A stretch of DNA of 64,000 nucleotides from Halorussus aquaticus (GTDB lineage Archaea > Halobacteriota > Halobacteria > Halobacteriales > Haladaptataceae), in NCBI RefSeq assembly GCF_024218795.1, contig NZ_CP100400.1, positions 3,410,001 through 3,474,000 of the forward strand. The letters are read 5' to 3'. Shown one piece after another: positions 1 to 7,366 of this stretch. The notes under the pieces were generated by a model, which worked only from the letters and a program-made list of their open reading frames with translations, was not told where the DNA came from and did not search any database. Positions within the stretch are counted from its first letter, which is position 1, and the number at the start of each line of letters is the position of its first letter. Both the position numbers and the translations under genes were made by a program.

Positions 1-1217
1 GCGACGACGGTCCCGCCGCCCCGTTCTGAGATGGCGAACCCGGCCGTGGGTCGGTGGTCGAGGCGGTTCGCGGCGGCCAGCGCGTGGTTCCTCGTCGCGG
101 TGGCGCTCGCGCGTCTCGCGGGCGCGGGGTCGTGACCCTCGCGCTGTTCGGCGTCGCGTTCCACATGGTGTTCGGCAAGGCGTACCTGCTGGTCCCTTCT
201 TACTTCGAGCGCGTCCTCGCCGCCAAGCGGACTCCCGGCGTCCACTTCGCGCTCTCGGTGACCGGCACCCTCGCCGTCGCCGCCGCAGACCCGAGCGACC
301 GGCCGACCCTCGCCGCGCTCGGCGGGGTCGCGTGGGTCTCCGGCGTCGCACTGTTTCTCGGGTCGCTGGCGTGGACGCTCCGGGACAACCCGACCGGGAG
401 CGCGACCGGCACGGGGTCGGCCCGCGCGACCGACCGCCTCGACCGCTTCGCGAACGCCTTCGTCCCGGTCTCGCTGGCCTACCTCGCGGTCGGGTCCGAC
501 GCGGTCCTCGCTCGCGTGACGACCCTGCCGACCCTCTTCGACGGCTATCCGCCGCGGGCCACCCACCTGCTGGCGGCGGGGTCGGCGGGTCTCCTACTGT
601 TCGCGCTCGGGTCGAGGCTCGTGCCGCGCTTCCTCGGCGGTGACGCCCCGCTCGCCTTCGCCGCGGCGCTCCCGACCGGAGCGGTCGGCCCGGCGCTAAT
701 TGCGCTCTCGCTCGGGTCGGGGTGGCCGTTTCGCCTCGGTGCTGCGCTCGAAGCCACCGCGCTGGTCGCGTTCGCAGTCGGGTACGTCCGCCTCTTCGGG
801 CGCTCCCGCCGGGTCAGAATCGAGGGCGAGTCGCCGTCCCGGCGGGTCGGCGAGTACGGCATCCTCGCGGGCGTCGTCAGCGGCGTGCTCGCGGCGTTCG
901 TCGGGGTGCGGTTCGCCGTCGTAGGCTACTCGCCCGCCCTGCTGGCGGTCCACCGCCGCCTCGCACTCGTCAGGTTCCTCGGCTTGAGCATCGTGGGCTT
1001 CGCCTACCAGTTCTACCCGCCGCGGATGGGCGACTTCCGAGGCGGGAGCGACCGGGGCGCGCTCGTCACCATCGGCCTGCTCGCGGGCGGTTTGGCGGTG
1101 GAGTGTGCGGGCCTGCTGGTCGGAGACGAGTCGGTCCGGTCCGCGGGCGTCTGGCTGTTCCTCGGGGGCGCGGTCGGCTACGCCTACGTCCTGACGCGCG
1201 TGCTGGTGGAGAAGTAG
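1..1217 (+). CDS. Polytopic membrane protein, heme-copper/NnrS-like, frame broken near its start
   Basis: A multi-helix membrane protein. The first hydrophobic segment is read in frame 1 (ATG at 31, or a start left of the window) and ends at TGA 133-135. The rest, with about ten more helices, is read in frame 3 from about 132 to 1217. The join falls on a run of four G at 126-129. A fifth G would give an uninterrupted A-G-V-V-T-L junction, so a one-base deletion or sequencing error is likely. Otherwise the GTGA overlap at 132-135 would start a second protein. Histidines such as FHMVFGKAYLLVP resemble those of the oxidase-like protein at 11868-13220, which suggests a paralogue. It converges with the nar operon. 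The family assignment is tentative. Confidence 0.6.
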
Positions 1218-1304
1218 GCGGGTCGGTTCGGCGCTCGGGCTTTAAGTGATTCTGGCGACAACGGATAGATACGAAGGACTTCTCGCGGTGTCGAGTGGGA
1301 GTAG

Positions 1305-1445
1305 TTGACGGTTACTTATTGGTCCGCCGGACTCGTCGGGAAACACCGCGCCGACGACGGCCGAATCTACGAACCGTCGCCGTTGGCCGAGCGGATGGTC
1401 GTGCCGCTGTTCGACGCGATTCGGGACCGAGCAGAGGCGGTCTGA
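1305..1445 (+). pseudogene. C-terminal gene remnant
   Basis: After an in-frame TAG at 1302-1304 there are about 46 codons ending at TGA 1443-1445. Their GC-rich third positions are typical of this genome's real genes. The peptide contains GLVGKHRADDGRIYEPSP and then a helical tail. No convincing start codon exists, so this looks like the surviving C-terminus of a deleted gene. I do not recognise the family. The remaining bases between the membrane protein and the mrp-like gene show only a TTTAAG box near 1241. Confidence 0.3.
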
Positions 1446-1485
1446 GCGGAATCAGCACGTCGGAGAGAAATCGAGACCGAATCGG

Positions 1486-2796
1486 TCAGGCCGCCCGCCG
1501 GACTTCCAGCACCCACTCGTCTGGCGCGCGGCGATGCACCTCGCAGGCGTCGAACGCCTCGTCGAGCGACTCCTCGGCGACCTCGCCCGCGAGCATCTGG
1601 GCCAGCGGCGAGGGGTCGTGGTCGTTCACGACGTAGAACTCCTCGCCGGGGTCCAGCGCCCGGAACTCCTCGCCGACCTGCTCGTGGCGGATGCGCGGGG
1701 GCAGGCCGCGGATGTCCAGCGCCGAGTCGGGGACCGACACCGGCCCTGCGTCGTCGCTAGCGAGGAACTCGGTCACCGCGCTGACGAGGTCGGCCACGGG
1801 CGCGGGCAGGTCCGTTTCGTCGGCGTCGGGGCGCTGTAACCCCCGGTCGAACGGGAGTTCGGCCAGCACCTCGACGCCCAACTCCTCCTCGGGGTCGGTG
1901 TCGCCGTAGAGGTCGTGGTCGTGGCCGCAGTTCTCGCAGGTGAATCCGCGCATGTTCACGGCCGCGCCGACGACCGGGACGCCGTTCTCCTCCAGTAGCG
2001 CGGCGCTCCGACCGGTGTCCGAGAGGCTGGTCGGGAACGGCGTGGTCACGAGGACCGACCCCGAGACCGGCACCTCCTGAAGCATCGTCAGCGCGATGTC
2101 GCCGGTCCCCGGCGGCAGGTCCACGACCAGCACGTCGCGGTCCGACCACGCGGTGTCCTCCAGCAGTTCGGTCAGCGCGTCGTGGGCCATCGCGCCCCGC
2201 CACGCCAGCGGCGCGTCGTTGGCGACGAGACCGACGCTCATGACCTCCATCCCGCCGACGTTTGCGGGTTCGGCCTGCCCGTCGTCGGTGGCCTCGACCG
2301 GTCCCTCGACGCCGACCATCTCGGGCACGTTCGGGCCGTGGATGTCGGCGTCGAACAGGCCGACGTCGTAGTCGTCGGCCAGCGCGCGGGCGAGGTGGGT
2401 CGCCACGGTGGTCTTGCCGACCCCGCCCTTCGCGCTCCCGACCGCGACGACGTGTTCGACCTCGGGGAGCGAGAGACCGCCCCCGTGGTCGTGGTCTCCT
2501 GCCGGGCCGCCGTGGCCGCCGCCTCCCGCGTCGGGCGTCTCGCCCTCCACGCGGACCTGCTCGACGCCCGCCACCTCGAAGGCGGCGCGTCGAATCGCCT
2601 CCGAGACCTCCTCGGCCTCCTCGGGGTCCGCGCCCGCGAGGTCCACCGTAATCGTGGCGACTCCGTCGGCCACCGACACGTCGGTCACGAGTCCGGCCTC
2701 GACGACGCTCGCGCCGAAGTCGGGGTCCTCGACGCTCGCTACCGCCTCCTCGACCTCCGTTTCTGCGGTCTCGTTCGGATTCTCTCGGTCCGTCAT
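1486..2796 (-). CDS. mrp: Mrp/ApbC-family P-loop ATPase fused to a DUF2249 domain
   Basis: A cytoplasmic ATPase of the Mrp/Nbp35 family, which as a family carries or inserts iron-sulfur clusters. Residues about 15-85 form an MIP18/DUF59 domain. A His/Gly linker follows (about 90-108). The deviant Walker A GSAKGGVGKTT is at about 120-130, DLPPGTGD at about 226-233, and the cluster-binding CxxC is Cys287/Cys290. Residues about 360-435 are an extra DUF2249 domain (DIRGLPPRIRHEQ, NDHDPSPL). Standard Mrp proteins end before this domain. It is the last gene of the nar operon, one base after the preceding gene. I infer a role in loading iron-sulfur clusters into NarG/NarH or in sensing for this pathway. 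Confidence 0.88.
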   Translation of the reverse strand: MTDRENPNETAETEVEEAVASVEDPDFGASVVEAGLVTDVSVADGVATITVDLAGADPEEAEEVSEAIRRAAFEVAGVEQVRVEGETPDAGGGGHGGPAGDHDHGGGLSLPEVEHVVAVGSAKGGVGKTTVATHLARALADDYDVGLFDADIHGPNVPEMVGVEGPVEATDDGQAEPANVGGMEVMSVGLVANDAPLAWRGAMAHDALTELLEDTAWSDRDVLVVDLPPGTGDIALTMLQEVPVSGSVLVTTPFPTSLSDTGRSAALLEENGVPVVGAAVNMRGFTCENCGHDHDLYGDTDPEEELGVEVLAELPFDRGLQRPDADETDLPAPVADLVSAVTEFLASDDAGPVSVPDSALDIRGLPPRIRHEQVGEEFRALDPGEEFYVVNDHDPSPLAQMLAGEVAEESLDEAFDACEVHRRAPDEWVLEVRRAA

Positions 2797-2797
2797 G

Positions 2798-3379
2798 TTA
2801 CCACGCCTCGAAGTCGTCCATGGGGTCGTCCTCGTCGTCTTCGCCGTCCTCGTCGTGCATCAGGGTCCCGCCGTAGGGACGGAACTCGAAGTCGTAGGCG
2901 TTGGCCACGCGTTCGAGTTCGTCCTCGCGCTGGGCGATGAGGTCGGTGTCGAAGTCGCCGTCCTCCACCGCGGCGACCAGTTCGTCGTCGTCGATTACGC
3001 CCTCGTCGTAGGCGGCGGCCACGCCATCTCGGAACTTGTCGGCGTTACCGCGACACCGCATCGCCTCGTCGAACTCCTCGCGTATCTCGGGCGTCGGTCG
3101 CCCGCGGTCGGTCGGGATTCCGGCGAGTCGGTCGGTCGCGCGTTCGTCGTAGTCGGTCGCGGTGGAGAGGACCGCCGCGACCTGTTCGCTCGGCGCGAGC
3201 GCCTCCCACTCGTCGCGGGCCTCCTCGGCCACGAGCGACGAGACTATCTGGTCCCACGTCGTCTTGCGCTCCACGTCCTCGAACACCTCCGCGACGAACG
3301 CGCCGACGTGTTCGTCGGGGATGGACACGCCGAGCGATTCGTTCGATGCCTGTCCGGTTTCGGGGTCGGTCTTTGCCAT
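2798..3379 (-). CDS. Acidic conserved protein of the nar operon, unknown function
   Basis: A soluble 193-residue protein with no signal peptide or membrane helix. It is mostly helical and very acidic, ending in a run of Asp/Glu (about 175-190). I do not recognise a named domain. It lies 27 bases after the HEAT-repeat gene and one base before the mrp-like gene, so it is very probably co-transcribed with narGHJ. The position suggests an accessory role in maturation or chaperoning of the nitrate reductase, but nothing in the sequence shows a catalytic site. Confidence 0.75.
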   Translation of the reverse strand: MAKTDPETGQASNESLGVSIPDEHVGAFVAEVFEDVERKTTWDQIVSSLVAEEARDEWEALAPSEQVAAVLSTATDYDERATDRLAGIPTDRGRPTPEIREEFDEAMRCRGNADKFRDGVAAAYDEGVIDDDELVAAVEDGDFDTDLIAQREDELERVANAYDFEFRPYGGTLMHDEDGEDDEDDPMDDFEAW

Positions 3380-3406
3380 AAGTCGTCCCTCCTATCGAGT
3401 CGTCGG

Positions 3407-4345
3407 TCAGTTCGGCGGCTCTCCGGGGGCCGGTGGCCCGTCGCCCTTCGGACCCCGTTTGCCGCCGCTCGGTCGCCGTCCCTCGGGCGCAGGTCCCGGT
3501 CCGTCGGCCGACGGGCCGGGTCCGTTCGGGGTCTCGGCCCGCGACTGGGGACCGCCGCCGGGCGGCCCGTCGTCTATCTCCACGTCCAACTGGTCGGGGT
3601 CCACGCCGCGGGCCGACGCCAACGCGCGCTTGGCGGTCCGCTTCACGTCGTCGCTCCGGTCGGTGATGCCGTGGGTTTCCAACGCCTGCTCGGCCCGGTC
3701 GGTGGCGAACTCGCCGAGCGACTCGGCGGCCTTCGCCCGGACGAACGCCTCGGGGTCGCGGGCCAGTACCGCCGCCAGCAGGCGGACCGCCCGCTCGGTG
3801 TCGTCGGCGCGTTCGCCGAGGTAGAGCGCGGCGTACTCCCGGACCGCGGGGTGCGGGTCGTTCTTGATGCGGTCTATCAGGTCCTCGGGCGTCGCTCGAC
3901 CGGTCTTGCCGAGCGCGATGACGGCGTTGCGCCGGACCCACCCGCTGTCGTCGCCGAGCGCGTCCGCCACCGCGTCGGCGTCGGGCGCGATGCGCGAGAG
4001 CGCGACCACGGCCTCGGCCCGGACCCACTCGTCGTCGTCCCCGTCGAGCGCGGCCCGGACGGCGGTCTCCACGTCCTCCGCCCCACCGCCTCCGGCCACC
4101 CCCAGCGCCTCGACCGCGAACTGACGCACGTCCTCGCTGTCGTCCTCTGCGAGGCGGTCGGCCAGCGCGCTCGCGGTCTCGGCGCCGAGTCCGTCCGACT
4201 CCGCCTCGTCAACTAGCGCGAGCGCGGCGTCCCGGCGCTCGTACTCCCGTGGCGAGTCCAGCAGACTCCGGAGGTCGGACTCGTCGCCGCCGTCGCGGCT
4301 CGGCGAGCGAGCGCGGGCGCTCCGGTTGGCGTACTTGTCGCTCAT
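3407..4345 (-). CDS. HEAT-repeat protein of the nar operon
   Basis: About 312 residues. Roughly 30-245 are tandem HEAT/PBS-type repeats: paired helices with recurring D-x-x-x-x-V-R-x-x-A-x-x-A-L motifs such as DDSGWVRRNAVIALG and DPHPAVREYAALYLG. The last 65 residues are a Gly/Pro-rich tail. The start chosen is the ATG at 4345, because it overlaps the stop of the gamma-subunit gene in an ATGA, a usual sign of coupled translation. HEAT scaffolds bind other proteins. In this operon an assembly or partner-binding role for the nitrate reductase is a reasonable inference. Confidence 0.85.
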   Translation of the reverse strand: MSDKYANRSARARSPSRDGGDESDLRSLLDSPREYERRDAALALVDEAESDGLGAETASALADRLAEDDSEDVRQFAVEALGVAGGGGAEDVETAVRAALDGDDDEWVRAEAVVALSRIAPDADAVADALGDDSGWVRRNAVIALGKTGRATPEDLIDRIKNDPHPAVREYAALYLGERADDTERAVRLLAAVLARDPEAFVRAKAAESLGEFATDRAEQALETHGITDRSDDVKRTAKRALASARGVDPDQLDVEIDDGPPGGGPQSRAETPNGPGPSADGPGPAPEGRRPSGGKRGPKGDGPPAPGEPPN

Positions 4346-5346
4346 TCTCTGGCCCTCCAGTAGACGACCGTCCATGTGAGCAGGGTTGTCACCACGAGTC
4401 CGATCACCCAGTTACTGACCGAGTGTGTCATCCACACGCCCTCGGACTGGCCGCCAGACCCGCCAGACTCGCCGGACTGTCCGGACCCGCTCGAACTGCT
4501 CGACCCGCTGCTGGCGTCGCTCATCGCCCACTTCCCGGTGTCGAGTTTGGTGAACTGGAGCGTGAGCGACTTCTGGCCGTTCACCTCGTCGGCGCTCCCG
4601 TTCCACACCGCGAACGCGAGGTAGACGTTCTTGCCCTTCGTGAGGTCGGCGTCGAACTTCCCCTCGGTGCCGTGTTCGCGGACGAAGACGACCGACCACC
4701 CGTCGTCGGTCCGCTCGGCGCTCGCCCGGACGTTCTGGCGGGGCGCGTGGGTCAGCGACCCGTACCCCTTGGCGTAGTAGTTCTGTGCGAGTCGCTCGGT
4801 CGGCGGCGTCGAGAGCGGGTTCCCCGCGGCCTGCCCCGGTTGGGTCTCCTCCTCGGGGTGCGGGTACGCGTACATGTCGCCGTTCGACGACGCGTCGGGC
4901 GACTGCCAACTCGCGCGCCAGTACCAGATGTCCACGGGCTTTCCGGCCGCGCCCATCGTGATGGGGGGCTTGTCGCCGGTCCGGAGCATCACCGCGGCGG
5001 CGTCGCTGTAGTTGTTCGGCGCGCCGATGTTGGCGTCCTTCGTCGGGTCGGCCCACGTCAAGCGGAACGCGGTGTGAGTGTCGTTGTGGACGGTCTGGAC
5101 CGTCAGTTCGTCGGTGCTGCCGCCGCCGAACGGCGGTGCCATCTGCTGTTTCGACAGCGAGACCGTGCGCTCGGGCGCGTCGCTCCACTGGGACGACGCG
5201 GGGTCGCTGGGCACCGACTCGACCGCCATCGCCGGTTGCGTGCCGCTCGTGACCGCGGCCGTGACCGCGGTCTGGGCGGCCACCAGCGCCGCGACGACGA
5301 CCACCGTGACGACGGTCGCGCGCCGGGCAGCGTCGCGGTCAGGCAC
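4342..5346 (-). CDS. Heme-b gamma-type subunit of a type II DMSO-reductase-family enzyme (nitrate reductase)
   Basis: About 334 residues with a hydrophobic N-terminus (about 9-32, signal or anchor). The extracellular domain resembles the ethylbenzene-dehydrogenase gamma/DdhC/ClrC/SerC heme-b fold. A Ser/Gly linker leads to a C-terminal membrane anchor (VSNWVIGLVVTTLLTWTVVYW). Translation probably starts at GTG 5346, overlapping the narJ stop. In chlorate, selenate and dimethylsulfide enzymes the gene order is alpha, beta, delta chaperone, gamma, exactly as here. It presumably passes electrons between a membrane or soluble donor and NarH. No Rieske protein or cytochrome b gene of the usual haloarchaeal nar set is visible in the window. 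Confidence 0.75.
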   Translation of the reverse strand: MPDRDAARRATVVTVVVVAALVAAQTAVTAAVTSGTQPAMAVESVPSDPASSQWSDAPERTVSLSKQQMAPPFGGGSTDELTVQTVHNDTHTAFRLTWADPTKDANIGAPNNYSDAAAVMLRTGDKPPITMGAAGKPVDIWYWRASWQSPDASSNGDMYAYPHPEEETQPGQAAGNPLSTPPTERLAQNYYAKGYGSLTHAPRQNVRASAERTDDGWSVVFVREHGTEGKFDADLTKGKNVYLAFAVWNGSADEVNGQKSLTLQFTKLDTGKWAMSDASSGSSSSSGSGQSGESGGSGGQSEGVWMTHSVSNWVIGLVVTTLLTWTVVYWRARE

Positions 5347-6175
5347 GGGACCGCACCTCCGTTGACGCCTCGAAATCGACCTCCGGTTCGGGGTGGTCGG
5401 CGAGGTCCCGGGTGACGACCGCCTCCGCGAGGTTCGCGGCCGCGCGGTAGACCGACGACGCCGCGGTCCGGTCGCCTTCGGCGTCGTCGCTCGGGTCGGG
5501 CGTGGTCTCCCGGACGTCGTGGGCGAACGCGGGCACGAAGCCCTCGACGTGTTCGTCCAGCACCATCGCCTCGGCGCGTTCGAGGTTGTCGGCGGTGTCG
5601 TCGTCGCCCTCATCGCGGGCGACCGCGCGGCGGGCCGCCAACACCTGTAGCAGTTCGAGTTCCACGACGACGTGGTCCTGTCGCTCGTCGAAGTCGTCCG
5701 AGGGTTCGACGCCGAACGCTTCGAGCAGGCCGACCACGGTGGCGATGCGGCGCTGTTGGCGGCCCACCTCGTCGCCGACGGTGTACTCGGCCTCGTAGGG
5801 CACCACGGGGTAGGTGCCGTCGTCCACGGGCAGGCCGAACAGGTCGTTGTACGCCGATTCGAGCGACTCGCGGTCGGTCGCGTCGAGCGCCTCGACCAGC
5901 GCCTCGGTCTCCGTCTCGAAGCCGAGTTTCCGCCCTGCCTCCCGGAGGCCCTCGGCGGTCGCCTCGTGGGTCAGTTGCGCGACGGTCTCCTCGTCGGGGT
6001 AGCAGAACGCGCCCGCCGCGGCGCTGTAGAGGGCGGCGCGGGCCGAGTGACGCTCTGCCGGGGGGAGTTCGTCGGTGGCGGTCGTTCCGTCGTCTCGCGG
6101 TGTCGTCTCGTCGTCCGTCGAGACCGTCTCGTCGTCGCTCCGGGTCGCGGGGTCGCGTTGGGGTGTCTCGTCCAT
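5339..6175 (-). CDS. narJ: TorD/DmsD/NarJ-family molybdoenzyme chaperone
   Basis: A cytoplasmic maturation chaperone that holds the molybdenum subunit until its cofactor is inserted and Tat export can begin. The first 40 residues are acidic and low in complexity. The all-helical TorD core spans about 42-275, with the family-type segments YPVVPYEAEYT and the later FDERQDHVVVELELLQVLAARR. It lies 9 bases after narH and overlaps the start of the gamma-subunit gene, matching the delta position in type II DMSO-reductase operons. The assignment to the family is firm. The exact client is inferred from context. Confidence 0.88.
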   Translation of the reverse strand: MDETPQRDPATRSDDETVSTDDETTPRDDGTTATDELPPAERHSARAALYSAAAGAFCYPDEETVAQLTHEATAEGLREAGRKLGFETETEALVEALDATDRESLESAYNDLFGLPVDDGTYPVVPYEAEYTVGDEVGRQQRRIATVVGLLEAFGVEPSDDFDERQDHVVVELELLQVLAARRAVARDEGDDDTADNLERAEAMVLDEHVEGFVPAFAHDVRETTPDPSDDAEGDRTAASSVYRAAANLAEAVVTRDLADHPEPEVDFEASTEVRSRA

Positions 6176-6184
6176 GCTCTCACC

Positions 6185-7366
6185 TCACGGTTGGTTGGTC
6201 CACTTCTCGCCCTCGCGGACTTCGAGGTCCTCCTCGATGGGCATGTCCACGACTTTCTTTCCTTTGCGGTCCCAGCCCTTCACGCGGTTCTCCTTGACGT
6301 TGTACGTCTCGATGAGTCGGGTCGTCGCGCCGAACAACTGGAGGACGCCGAGCAGGTGGTGGCTCGGGTCCCGGACGCGCTGCTGGATGATTTTCACCGA
6401 CTCCTCGTAGGTGCTACCGGGCCAGTCGTTGCGCTTCTGGTCGGTGTTCGGCGTGAACATCTGGGTCAGGAACTCCGGCGGCACGTGGTACGGCGGCATG
6501 TAGAACACCTGCGGCCGGGTGCCGAACTGCGGGTAGAGCGGGAGCGCGACCTTCTCGTCGGACTTGGCGAGGTAGTTGGTCGGACTCCGGCCCGGCGCGG
6601 CCGACTTCTTGCCGTTCGGTCGGCCCCGGTCCGGTCCCCGGTTGATGTTGCCGTGGAGCCGCGTCTTCCCGATGCAACTGCTCACGCACCGGGGAACGTT
6701 GCCCTCCTCGATGCGAGGGAAACAGCCGACCGGCTTCTCGGACACGCCGGTCTCGGGGTTGTACATCGGCTTGTGGTACGGACAGGCCTTCACGCACTTG
6801 CGGTAGCCCCGACAGCGCTCTTGGTCGAGCAGGACGATGCCGTCCTCCGAGCGCTTGTAGATGGCCTTCCGGGGGCACGCGGCGAGACACGCCGGGTTCT
6901 TGCAGTGGTTGCAGAGTCGCGGCAGGTAGAACTGCCAGATGTCGTGGTACTTGCCCTTCTCGGGGTCGGACTCGACCACCTCGTCCTCGGGGTACTCGCC
7001 GTGAACCGAGTCGTCGCCGAGCGCGGGGTACTCCCACTCCTCCTTCTGGGCGACGTACCCCTTCACTCGCTCGCCCTGCTCGGCGGCCTCGAAGATGGTC
7101 TCCTCGGCACCGAGGTCGTCGAGCAGGCGCATGTCCCACCCCATCGGGTAGCCGCCGTACGGTTCGGTTTCCACGTTCATCCACCACATGTACTCCTCGC
7201 CCTTCCCGCTGGTCCACGTGGACTTGCAGGCGAACGAGCAGGTGTTGCAGTTGATACATCGGTTCGTGTTGATGACCATCCCCCAGTGCCAGTCGCGCTC
7301 CTCCTCGCGGTGTTCGTAGGGGTAACTCTGCTCGCGGCCGAGTTGCGGATTGTACACTTCTGGCAT
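6185..7366 (-). CDS. narH: Respiratory nitrate reductase beta subunit, four Fe-S clusters
   Basis: The electron-transfer subunit, 393 residues, paired with NarG. Four ferredoxin-like cysteine groups are visible: Cys37/40/43/47; Cys152/155/160/164; Cys185/191/195, where Tyr188 sits in CRGYRKC at the place of a missing ligand, as expected for a [3Fe-4S] cluster; and Cys215/227/231. There is no signal peptide, so it is presumably exported with NarG by the Tat system. Its ATG overlaps the narG stop (TGATG). NarH is close to the DdhB/SerB/ClrB relatives, so nitrate as substrate rests mainly on the neighbouring nirK and norB. Confidence 0.93.
   Translation of the reverse strand: MPEVYNPQLGREQSYPYEHREEERDWHWGMVINTNRCINCNTCSFACKSTWTSGKGEEYMWWMNVETEPYGGYPMGWDMRLLDDLGAEETIFEAAEQGERVKGYVAQKEEWEYPALGDDSVHGEYPEDEVVESDPEKGKYHDIWQFYLPRLCNHCKNPACLAACPRKAIYKRSEDGIVLLDQERCRGYRKCVKACPYHKPMYNPETGVSEKPVGCFPRIEEGNVPRCVSSCIGKTRLHGNINRGPDRGRPNGKKSAAPGRSPTNYLAKSDEKVALPLYPQFGTRPQVFYMPPYHVPPEFLTQMFTPNTDQKRNDWPGSTYEESVKIIQQRVRDPSHHLLGVLQLFGATTRLIETYNVKENRVKGWDRKGKKVVDMPIEEDLEVREGEKWTNQP

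Noticed and set aside
2408-4216. Plus-strand open frame of 602 codons opposite the tail of the nar operon
   Set aside because: It overlaps three well-supported minus-strand genes and has shadow-like composition.
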